Part shown: positions 10,531-21,800 of the stretch, piece by piece | Position numbering within the stretch: position 1 is the stretch's first letter | Layout of the letters: each line of letters opens with the position of its first letter | Assembly: GCF_035083965.1 (NCBI RefSeq) | Contig: NC_089729.1 | Location: 15,240,964 to 15,304,963 of the forward strand | Reading direction: 5' to 3' | Length of the DNA: 64,000 bases | Origin: Branchiostoma lanceolatum | Lineage: Eukaryota; Chordata; Leptocardii; Amphioxiformes; Branchiostomatidae | Notes under the pieces: model-generated | What the model was told of the DNA's origin: nothing | What the model saw: only the letters and a program-made list of their open reading frames with translations | Database searches by the model: none | Translations under genes and position numbers: made by a program

Positions 10531-12954
10531 CAAATAAAACAGTGTTTCTGTCGGATTATCAAGGAATTTATCCAATTTTATACCGTAAGATGTCTGAATT
10601 ACTTAACTTAATAGTGCAACGGTGACTGCTATGGTAGTTATTAGCATAATGTATTCATCTAGATATGGTTAGTTAGCCAATGTATGGTGTTGTTTGATCG
10701 GGAAAATACATTTCATACGTTATGCATTGTTCTTTATGGTGTACTGGTGCCAGAAATAGTTTATCAAAATCAAGTTCAGCGGCTCTTGTCGCTAAAATGC
10801 TGATGTTGCACACTAATATTTGCTTTATGTAATAAAGGAGACACCATATCAGACCACAAACGAAACTTACATGGGTCTTAAAGAGATCTAATCCGGACTT
10901 CAAGCATAATGGTTCATGGAATGATACAAATGTAGTTATATGTCATGGATACCGAGAGTTAAAAACGGGTATGAGCCTGAGTTAAAGATCGGTATTGTGT
11001 TTAAGGAAGCGGCGTAGCAAATTAAATGCTATATTCCTCTATCGGAGATGTATTTTAAACCCATGAAGGGAAGAATAGAAAATACACAGAAATTAACTTG
11101 ATAACCTTTGTCTTGTGTAGTATTTGACATTAATCTACGTTTGTCTCTCAAGAAAATTCACTAGCCTGGAATCCATCCTGTCCTAATTATTGTTCAGTCC
11201 TCTAATCGTTTCGAAGACTTTCTGGCAGAGAAGCATCAAAGCTAGACTAGTGTTGGTGCCAGGGTACAATTTACACCGCTGCAAATTTCTACACTACTTG
11301 TATTTCTATCTGTCTCTTTCACTTGTGGTCTAGACACCAAAAAGAACAAATGGGTAAATTATGTTGATGTACACATGGGATTATGATTAGGACCGATTTT
11401 CTATGGCAAACTGAGATATTGTTTTTGAGCCTCCATAAGGTACGATACTTGAAATGAATATACGCACAAGTTCACATTACACGTTTATTATCATATATTC
11501 ATATGTGAAAGTTTGATAACAGATATGTATACTTTTCTTGATCTCTGATCCTTTCTTCTATGACATGAAAACATACATTACATTCCTTTAAAATAGACTC
11601 TGTGCATATATGTATAACTCGATAAAGAATGCACAGTGTCCGTGATTATTCAAATCAGCAATATGAGCTCTTACAGTGTCAGAACATCTGCATCCGGTTA
11701 CGGCTGATTTCCTACAGCGTACCCGAGAAATGTCAAGAACTGCAAATGGCGAGAACATGTGCTCGTCCAAAAATAGAAATTAGAATGGAACGTGCGAGAT
11801 GTCTAGCTGCACAGTCTAATACCACATTTGAAATGTATGACAAAACGAATGAGAAATCAGAGAAAACGTTCAGGAATATATCTAAATGTGAAAATGTTAT
11901 ATATTTCAGGTAGAAATTGCAACCCCTAAGAGAGCCTAATTTCAGATCATTCAAAACCGGAAGTGAGAAAAAGGCCTGTATCTTGCTAACTGAGAGACTT
12001 CCACTCGAAAATTTCGGCTTTTTGGGAATGGCGAAACGAGAAAGGCTCGTAAAGGGGTTGAAAATCCATATAAAGTTTTGTTACTTTAATCGCCATGGTG
12101 CCATAATTGGAGTGTGTATGTGTCGAAAATGTGTAATCACTAGATTGAACGAAATCCAATGAAAAGGTAAAGCCTACAATGTTAACCAAAGTAAAATAGG
12201 TATCCACTTTAGGTTTGTTTTTTTCTTCTGTTCAATTGAAGAGACATAAAAGATACATGTATAAAAAGCGTGTCTTGTTGCATGCTGTATGTTAAAACTT
12301 TCATGAACAATTCTGCACTTGCCAATCTTTTCAACTTCTATATCAAAGATCTTGCAAAGATTCAGTCTTGAGCATTTCATAGTGATGGACAGGTTTGCTG
12401 CACATCTTCTTCCAGTCGCTGGGCGGCGTCATTCCTAATCTCGTCATAGCACCTGCTTCATTCCAAGATTCTACCGGCAGTAGAAGTTTGGGGCCATTCC
12501 ACCTCGATCGTGTTTCTTTTGGCTTCTAAGCCTTTCTCCTCCGTGTGTATATCTGAAAATACATTTGATCGAAACATACATACATATAAACATGTTATCG
12601 TTCATATAAGCCCGCTTTCAAACTCCTCTTCTAGCCTGTTAGGGTGTTCAATTGCCTTGTAAAAGGCTAATAAGCGGAAAAATTCAAGCAATTTCGAGTA
12701 AGCAACTCCCTGCGGCACAAGGACGCCACTATTACTTAGCGGAATGAAGTAGAACTGCAACTAAACCTGTCAAGGCAGCAGAACACAGTTTTTTCGCCTT
12801 TGGGAATTTCTATAGTTAAGGACCACAACATGACCGACATCGATACCGATGAAATTACAGTAGCGTACCCTAAAATATAATTAATATACTGAATTCGAGG
12901 GTACAATCGATAAGATAACAGTAAACGAAAAAAAAAGGTTATGGTTCTGTTACA
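10531..12954. other. Intergenic, one solo fold-back end
   Basis: No gene is supported. About 11,925-12,060 resembles the right arm of the preceding fold-back element (TTTTTGGGAATGGCGAAA, AGGCTCGTAAAGGGGTTG), so it is probably a solo end. On the minus strand an acceptor near 12,552 precedes short open frames of up to about 60 codons, which I could not tie to any family. Confidence 0.35.
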
Positions 12955-14099
12955 TTTTGACGCCCTCTGCCTACTCACCCCAGCGGTCAGCTGTAAAGGT
13001 CCGCCCATTTGTACGCCAACGAACCAAACTTCATAATCTTATTCGTACGATCCAAGAGCCGGCTTGCTGTACTACTGTACACATGGTACAATAAAAATGA
13101 TGTCTCACTGGCTTTCACGGTAATTTCTTTACACACTGTTCAAAGATTTCGGACGTACTATTTTCTTTACCGCTCAGGTGCGGATACATGCTGTGTTGTC
13201 CGGTCTCAGGGTAATGTGAATGCTGGTTGGTTTTCTTGATACACATACGGATAATACTCACAATATTACCGCACATCACACACTGTTGTATACTGATTGG
13301 TCAATGTAAACATTTTGACCAATCAATGTGCAGCTATTGCATTTTGGCGCCCTCTGCCTATTCACCTTAGCAGTGAGCTGTAAAGGTCCGCCCATTGTAC
13401 GCCGACTAACCAAACTTCATAATCTTATTCGTACGATCCAAGAGCCGACTTATTGTACTACCGTACAGTAAAGATAATGCCTCGCTAGCTTTCACGGTAA
13501 TTTTTTTACAAACTGTTCAAAGATTTCGGACGTACTATTTCTTATACCGCTCGGTCGCGGAGATATACTGTGCTGTTCGGTCTCAGGGTAATGTGAATGT
13601 TGATTGGTTCTCTTGATATACATACGGATAATACTCACGATATTACCGCACATCATATATTGTTGTATGCTGATTGGTCAATGTAAACTTTTTGACCAAT
13701 CAATGCGAAGCTATTACATTTTGGCGCCCTCTGCCTTCTCACCCCAGCAGTGAGCTGTAAAGGTCCGCCCATTTGTACGCCGACTAACCAAACTTCATAA
13801 TTCTATTCGTACGATCCAAGAGCCGACTTATTGTACTACCGTACAGTAAATATGATACCTCGCTGGCTTTCACAGTATTTTTTTTACAAACTGTTCAAAG
13901 ATTTCGGACGTACTATTTCTTATACCGCTCAGTCGCGGATACATACTGTGTTGTTCGGTCTCAGGGTAATGTGAATGCTGATTGGTTCTCTTGATATACA
14001 TTACGGATAATACTCACGAGTGATATTACCGCACATCAGACACTGTTGTATGCTGATTGGTCCATGTACAATTTTTTGACCAATCAATGTGTAGCAATC
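12955..14099 (+). repeat. Three-copy tandem array, unit about 380 bp
   Basis: Units begin at 12,955, 13,342 and 13,719 (spacing 387 and 377 bp). All three hold TCTGCCT, AAGGTCCGCCCAT, TCGTACGATCCAAGAGCC, AAGATTTCGGACGTACTA, TCTCAGGGTAATGTGAATG and a final palindrome of the form GATTGGTCAATGT...TTTGACCAATCAATG. The palindrome puts two opposed CCAAT boxes in every unit. No shared open frame runs through the units. Confidence 0.85.
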
Positions 14100-15097
14100 A
14101 TGAAGCTTTAGTCAACCTGTGGCATTTATATCATTGACTGCTAGGGGTCGCTCTTAAATATCTAATGTAAAATCGTATTGCCGACATTACTTATGTGCCA
14201 TTCTTTCGTAATCCGCATAGTAGCGCCCTTGACACGCAGAGAGTAAGGGTGACGAGTGTCCGATTGCAGCCAATGTGTTGTTTTCTATTGTTGAGCGGAG
14301 AGAAGTTGTGAAACTATGCAATAAAGGTAACTTTGGTGGCATAAAAAGGCTTTTATGGCTTCTAATCTTACTACTTAACTAAGGAAAGGTTGCCTGGCGT
14401 CATGCAAATCATTGAAATCGCCTTGACTTGCCATGAACGTAGTGTTGATCCCAGCCGATGCGTCTCTGTGTGTGTTGAACCGTAGATAATCCCATTTATC
14501 ATTCAAGAATCAACCAAAAGACAATTGATTGACTTATTATTGATAAGTATGATCGAAAGTACCCTGGCCTGCTCATACGTACTCGCCCTGCTGCTGATTC
14601 GACATCTAGCTGCAAACAGAGGCAGGCCGTCGGTTTCTAGCAGTCGTTGCCCCCCTCCCCCCAAACAAAACGGTAACTAGTGTGCTGATATATGTTATAA
14701 CTGGTCATGAAAAAATATTGAAAGTGATGATGAAATGGTACAGTCAACAGAATAGAATAAATCTTTATTCAATATCATACACATTTTGAAAGACATAGTA
14801 CATGTGACTTATCCATACGGTCCTAGGTAATACCTAGTAGTGGTGCAGGTTTATTTGGTGCAGTGTACTCTCAAAGCAGAGGAGTGGGTCCGGCTGGTTT
14901 TTGACGTGTTTTTATGTGTTTTTGTCAGGCTTTCTGTTTTGTCCCCTTTTTGTTATGTCGCCAACCGTGTTTTGGACAAAAATGCCTAAACTGAACACGT
15001 TAAAAACCAACCGGACCCACACCTCTGCTTGGAGTGTAGTGAGACTGCCCCATCTGTTTATTTATCCTGATTTGCATGCTTGGTCATTGACTGTGTA
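14100..15097. other. Intergenic, no gene seen
   Basis: Unique-looking AT-rich sequence. A near-palindromic AATAAATCTTTATTCA at about 14,756-14,771 could serve as a poly(A) signal on either strand, but no gene can be attached to it. Confidence 0.3.
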
Positions 15098-15868
15098 AAG
15101 CACCATCTGAGCTCTCTACATACCAAACATCACGATGATCTGTCGACCCCTTCTCAAGTTATTCATGTCCGAAGGTCAAAACAAAAACACCCACTGCAGT
15201 TCCAAACAAGACGCTAGGAGGCCCAAACTTCACAACTTACTTCCTGTGGCATGAACTATCTACCACAGAAAAATCATGACCATAGCACTTTCAGAAAATA
15301 TGCCCCAAAATTTTGAAGCTCCGCTGCAGTGCCTTAGGTACCCGCTAGAAGGTTCATTATCGAACTTGACCTTCCTTTCTGTAAACCCTACCCATCCACT
15401 CAATATCAACCATGAACAGCTTCTCGAGTTATGCTGGCGACATACAAATACACATCCACACAAAGACAGCTGCAGTACCGATGGAAAATGCCAAGGGAAT
15501 CATTTTTGAACTTGACCTCCGTTTCCACATCATCTGCACACCTACAGAAAATCATGATGATCCATCAACGCTTCCGTCACTTTTCTTGCCTACATAGAAA
15601 CACACAAAAATTAAAAGTCTGCTGCAGTACTGTTGAAAAACTTAAGGATAGCCATTTTCGAACTTGACCTTCCTTTGCACAACCACTACACACCTACCAA
15701 AAATCATAAAGATTCATCAAAGCTTTCTTGAGTTATGCTCTTGACATACATACAGACCCACCCAACAGCTGGCTCCACCAAAAACATAATCTTCTCCGAG
15801 TACTAGTACTCGGGGAAGATAACAAACAAACCGAACACAATACCTCCGTTTTCACGGAGGTAATAAAG
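15098..15868 (-). mobile_element. Helentron/HINE-like element, long copy with tandem core
   Basis: Read on the minus strand it opens with a hairpin (ACCTCCGTGAAAACGGAGGT), a short GTCT-like run and then several copies of a unit of about 150 bp. On the plus strand, GAACTTGACCT recurs near 15,354, 15,509 and 15,659, each with AATCATGA(T/C), GATCCATCAA and GAGTTATGCT(G/C) in matching places. It is the inverted relative of 3583-3905. No Rep/helicase coding is present, so it is non-autonomous. Confidence 0.6.
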
Positions 15869-16482
15869 AAAACAAGCATATGGGAAAGGTCAATCTTTTT
15901 TATTTTGTTTCTGATTGTATGATATAATACATATACACAAGCTACCTCCTTGCCTAAACCCACCGCTGGTAATATTTTACACCATATATACATATTTGTA
16001 TTTAGATACATATCACAGGACCCTGTGCTTATAAAGTGCACAAGTATTATTATCATTGTCAGCTTCCTGAGTAGAATACAACATGGTGCAAAGACCATGA
16101 TAAGGGGGTCTAGTTCAAAAAGCCGGGGTTCAACAAATGTAGGCTGACAAGCTAAATAACATTTCAAGGTGGAATAAATGTGTATTACATGTACGAACAT
16201 CAGCCCACTTACAAAACAAGTGTTGTGACAACACTTTGGTGTACAGACTATTCCATCTAAACATTTCAAGTGGGGGAATCAGGATTTCTTAAACCTGTCA
16301 ATTTTCATCTACAAGCCTATATCATCAAATTGTTCTTGACCGCCTACTTTCAGATTTGAGAGAGACCCCCCTCCAAAAAAAGAAATAGAATAATCCTAAA
16401 TTGAACAAGCCTCTAAACTCTATTTACACCATTCAACATCTTGTCTCATTTTCATGTAGGTCAAAGGATAAGTAGTTGACAA

Positions 16483-16699
16483 TAAGCCGATTCACAGTTT
16501 GAACTGCACATGTGCAGTAAGATGTATTATGGGTAATAAGTCAAAGGTTACTGTCCCTAACTTGCGAACAGTTCTTGTCTAGACCATGCTTCACACCATG
16601 TCCAGATGTTTTCTTTCTATCTAAGGAAACTTCAACTTTGACATATTACCCACAATGCATCTTGCTGCACATGTGCAGTTCAAAATGTGAATTGGCTTA
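16483..16699. mobile_element. MITE with about 55-bp terminal inverted repeats
   Basis: The left end TAAGCCGATTCACAGTTTG continues to ACTGCACATGTGCAG and ATGGGTAATA. The right end, reverse-complemented, gives TAAGCCAATTCACATTTTG, ACTGCACATGTGCAG and GTGGGTAATA. The likely target duplication is TA, which would place it with Tc1/mariner-type elements. It has no coding capacity. Confidence 0.75.
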
Positions 16700-18066
16700 T
16701 AAAGAAGTGTATGGGCCAAACTTGAAGCAGTAACAATTTTTTGCTCTATCCTTCCACTTCTAGCAAACTGTCAGCATACGGTCGTGAACAAACTTGCTTG
16801 ACAGTGTGTGTTTGGAAGACTCCCTTGAGATATACAATGTAAATAAAAGGTGTTTCCTTTAAAATACAGCTGACAAAATTTTCAGGCAACTATAAAGGAC
16901 AGAAACAGACGACCCTGGGTCCCTCCAGGCCAATTCATTCCGGCATAAATTACAATTGCAGCAGCCAATCATAAAATCAGGACCCCTTCTGTAAAACTAT
17001 AATAAAAGCGATTTTTCAGACTTCTGTGTACATTATAGTTATTTGTCTAGCAACAGGGAAAGTTTTGTAGAAATATGGCATCTCCAGTTGGGTACATTTT
17101 TCATAGGTGTGTGTTTCAAAATACTTGTCTGGACCTCATAGACACAACATCTAGCAAGATGTTGCACACCTAAGAAGTTGAACAATATGACCATGAAAGA
17201 AAAGCGTTTTTCATACTAGTCAGAGAAAACACAGAAGTACATTTTAGATTTATGTAATGGGGAACAAAGTGGATACATGTGCATTGCACTTCTTTATACT
17301 GGTTGTGGAATGAATGCCACACAAGCTAAAACTGCATCCAATCGAAAACAGGGACTCTAATATATGTAGATAATCATTGGTCCTAGAAAAATACATCTAC
17401 ATGTACAGGACCACTAGGCTAGCATCTTCATCCTCCTTTTAAAACCTGCTGTAAAATCACCTCTAAAACTTGTACAAGTGGTACAGTCTATTTCAAAACC
17501 TTCACAAATGACATCCTATAGTAGATCATACCATTACTACCTCAGGGGAGTGTATCACTCAATAATCTTGGCTAATAGACACACCTGTCCAGTACATGTA
17601 AAAAAACAGCTGCCCTTTGTTTTCATACTTATTACATGCTGATTTTAGTATGCACCCCCTTCCATAGCCTGTCTAAATCATGTTACTTGTGGCCCCCAGA
17701 CACTACATGTTTTTGTAATTAGGCCCTCTTAATACGGACCATTTTTATGTAAACGTCACACATTAACTGAAATATGGGCTTCATAATTTGGGTTGTTATA
17801 CCGAGATTCCAAATCAAATGTTTCTGTTTATCTGTTTTTTGCAAGTTTCGACAGTGATTCCCACAATGGCCTCCTATTGGTAGTTAATTGGTAGTTCAAA
17901 TGGTTCCAATGAGTTAGAGGTCTATGTCCACAAACTCGAAGCGAGAAAGGGACCGTTATGCCCTTGGACAGCAGGAGATTGTGTACCACAGACTACCCAT
18001 TTTACTTTTTGTGCCCTTTTTATCTGAAAACAAATCTACATGCTAAATTTTGTCCTAAGTACATTG

Positions 18067-18072
18067 TTTATT
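18067..18072 (-). terminator. Candidate MAP2K4 poly(A) signal
   Basis: AATAAA on the minus strand about 780 nt beyond the MAP2K4 stop codon. Other signals follow further on, so this is only a candidate. Confidence 0.3.
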
Positions 18073-18851
18073 GTAAAATTTGCATTAAGAGTTTATCATA
18101 TAATCTATAAAGACGAAATTGGACGCTTCTTTTTCCCCCCACCAAATTGAATATAGAACCAAATGGACTTGGCTTAATAGATTATTTCTGAACAAGAGAT
18201 ACAGATTTTGGTCTGTTTCTACTATGTAAAAAAGATCAAACCACAATGTTGCCATTGCAAGCATTTAAGTCTTAATTCCCTAACAAAGGGTGTACCATAA
18301 AAACCCATATCCTATATGTCAACTTCTCACGGATCGTGACCATCCCTCCTAACGATAACTTTGGAAATGTCAAATCTTATTACAATCACCACTTTTCTCT
18401 ACCCTTATCTTGACTCACAAATCTTAGTCTGTCACTGTCAGTAAAATTTAAACTGCAGAGCACACCAGGCTATTAGCTAGCAGGGCGTCAGCGCATCGTC
18501 TGGACGCCCTACACTAAGAAAACATGGAAATTAGATGCCCTCCTTTTGCAGGGGAAGCCCAGAGGACGACCTGTTTCCCTGGTAATTTCACATGCACATG
18601 CGTTTCCCCTACACTCTTACTGTTGTTATTTCCTCATACCAGAAACTGACATGCAAGGCTACCAGGTAATTAACCCATAGAGCGCATTGGGTAACTGTAG
18701 TTCCGGTTGGTCCCCCACCAAAGTTTTGGACACCCATTCTAATAAAACCTAGCTAAAAGCCTGGAGCTCACACCATGTATTAGGCTACACTAACCCCAAA
18801 CTAAGAACCCTCTACCCTGTTGTCATCACCAAATGTTGTGGCCTGTAGAGT

Positions 18852-21800
18852 TCAGTAGGAGGAAAGGTCGGTGGGCAAGTGGGGGGGCATCTGGTCCAGG
18901 TGCTCCAGGACGAAAGACGCCACGTCGACGTCCTGGGTCTCGTACCTCTGGATGAACATGTGTTTCTATGGGTTGGACGAAGAAAAGGTTTCGTGAAGTT
19001 ACACCACTGGAATCACCAGATACGCAAAGCATATTCTTTGACAGAAACTGTAAATTCATTTACTTAAATTTTTTTTTTCCGCGGAAGAAAGAAAAAAGAC
19101 TTTTCGCTCTGTTTAAAATTTGCAGTTGAAACAGTTCAGTAGTACAGGAGGGCCTGCATGGGGGGTCCCGACAACGCTCTACGCTAAATTCGGAGGGCCA
19201 GCTACGTAATACGCTAAATTCAGAAAGCCTCCCTACGCTCTATGCTAAATTCAGAAAGCCCCCCCTACGCTCTACGCTAAATTATGGAGTGGTCGGCAAC
19301 GCTCTACGTAAAATTAAAACGGCCGATTACGCTCTACGTAAAATTAAAACGGCCAATTACGCACTACGTAAAAGGGGCATGCAGGACCGCGTACAGTAGT
19401 CATACAAGGGAGACATAGATGTGGTAAGCACAAAATGAAACCGCCGCAAAGCCTAAGGATTTACATTTACAACTAAATGCTAAACTGGAAGATCAACATG
19501 AAAACAAAGTTTGTATAGGAATCATTGCAACTTACCAACAGTTCCTTATACTTCGGTCTCTGGGAGGCATCCTTGGTCAAACTGTGGAGGAAAATAGTGT
19601 AAGTATTTGATACAATTTTTTCAAATCTATTAGTGTGTATCATTCTAGCTTTTGTTTTCTTATTGGCTATGATATTACGTAAATATGCCTCATTCATGTT
19701 ATACATTATGGAACTGCTAGACTTTTTACCTTTGTGATTACAGATGAAACAAGGTGTAGCCAAAAACGTTCGTGGAATTCTTAGAATATTTGTGGATCAA
19801 TCTTAGTGCTATACTAACGGCTCTGCCTCTGAGGCATCGTCAAAAAGACCAGGCTGTGTACCCACCATATATTGACAAAGTTGATGAAGTCGGGGGAAAA
19901 GGTGTGTTCTTTAGGGTTGAGTTGCGGGGGGTCACCCTTGACGACTTGTGAGAGCTGGTCAAAAACACTGTTCCACTTCGGATACGGGAACTTTCCTGTG
20001 GCCAGCTCCATCTGGTAAAGATATTTTTTTTTAAATCGTATGAATAAATGAATGAAAATGGGCCTTGAGTTAGCTTTAACTTACGAAAAAGCTAACAAAA
20101 ATGGGTCTTGACTTAGCTCAAAATGGATCTTGATCAGCTTAAGCTAACAATTTAAATAGCTATTCTTTTACTCTCAATAAAAAGTGCAGATAAATGAACT
20201 GACTCAGAGGAAATTCTACAAGCTATTTCTAAAGCGCCATCTTGTGATCTTAAGCCAAGCTGCATGAACCGAAATCTAAATACTATCTAATCAACCTGCA
20301 GCTGAACATGGGTTTATATTCTCAATAACAAGGACAGATAAATGTACTGAGGAAATTCTACATGCTCTTTCTGAAGCACCCTCTTGTGATCCCAAGCCAA
20401 ACTGCATGAACCGAAATCTAAATACTTTCCAGTCAACCTACATGGGTCTATGTTCTAGAGGCAGTTTTAATTTCAATTTAAGCTATGAAACTTTTTGAAA
20501 TTTAGTTATATGTATCCATGTTTGCTTTGTTCAGGATTTACAGTAGTGCTTACAAAAAGATGAAAGTGACAAAAATTCTCTGGAACAACAACCACTTAAC
20601 AGTACTAGTAATACATGTATTTCCAATACTCACCAGTGTAATACCTAAACTCCACACATCTGACCTGATGTCGTACCCTTGTCTTGACGACATTGGGTCT
20701 ATCCTCTCCGGCTGGAAAACAAAGTAAAAGCACAGTTTATAACTTCTACTCAAGCTGGGAGGCATAGAGTCTCAAGCTCTGTTATTATGTTTATGTTATC
20801 TAGTTATTTAAATGTTATCTAATTTTATGTAACAAATTTGTTTGGGGTTTTCCCCCAGGGCTCCTTTAAAACCGCCTGCTGGCGATAAGATTTCCCCTGG
20901 TGAAATAAAAATAAACAAACAAACAAGCTAGCAAAAATGTCAGCGCAGGGGAGAAAGTTTATGTAAAACTTACAGCCATGTAAGGTCTGCAGCCAGCGTC
21001 CCTGGTTTTGGCTATGGAGTCGACCAACTGGCCACTGATGCCGAAATCACACATTTTGATGTTCCCTTTCCTGTCAAGTAGGATGTTAGATGGCTTCACA
21101 TCTGCAAAAAAAACCCACAAAAAAACAAATATTAGACCAATAATATCCTGTTGGAACATTGCATTACTTATGGTAGATGTATTGAAAAACAAAGGCACAC
21201 ACATTGTAGGGGGTGTCCCTGTGGTGTAGTGGTCTGCGCTTCTGTAACTAGCCACATCTGGTTCAAATTACTTGGACCAGAAGGCCCGGGTTCAAGCCCT
21301 GGGTAGGACAACTCTGGACAAGAGGCTTTACAAAGATGGTACATACTTCAGAAACAGTATGGAAATTAAACACTCCACTGCCAGTGGACTAGCCCCCTGC
21401 TGTAGTGATTGCACCAGTGTGGCCCAGGGCTATGAAACGGAGATGGGCACTGCCATATACACCTTATGGTGTGGGAGGATTAACTAACACATTGTAGAGT
21501 CCAAAGATGAGTACTTGCCTCTGTGGATGATGTTCAGTCTTGTCTTCAAATAATTTAAGGACTTCACAGTCTGAAAGTAATAACAAAGACAGTGTTTAGG
21601 GCAGACATCGAAAATCAATATAAAACAACGTGTGAAATTATCATAATATTAAGATAAACTAAGCTCATATCCATGGCACTCCTACAAATAACTACAGAAT
21701 TGTAATCTATCCTTAATACGTTGATGAAGGTTAGACATCAAGGTAGTAAGATACGCCCAAAAAATAGTTACTCAAGCAACAGCTACTGGATAAAATTTTA

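Larger units (their letters stand above)
15869..18851. other. 3' flank of MAP2K4, probably including its 3' UTR
   Basis: No coding exon was found. Minus-strand TTTATT-type signals (AATAAA on the gene strand) occur in several places, so the end of the MAP2K4 transcript cannot be fixed. The stretch contains one MITE (16,483-16,699). The CA-rich open frame on the minus strand near 15,733-16,269 overlaps the HINE element and is not a gene. Confidence 0.35.

Noticed and set aside
12380..12560. Minus-strand acceptor followed by short open frames of up to about 60 codons
   Set aside because: No donor, no domain and several competing frames; at most a relic of a retroelement.
12736..13008. 90-codon minus-strand frame with a hydrophobic segment
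   Set aside because: Half of it lies in the first unit of the tandem array; composition is repeat-driven.
15733..16269. 178-codon minus-strand open frame with hydrophobic stretches
   Set aside because: Its C-terminal third lies in the HINE-like repeat and the rest shows no domain; chance frame.
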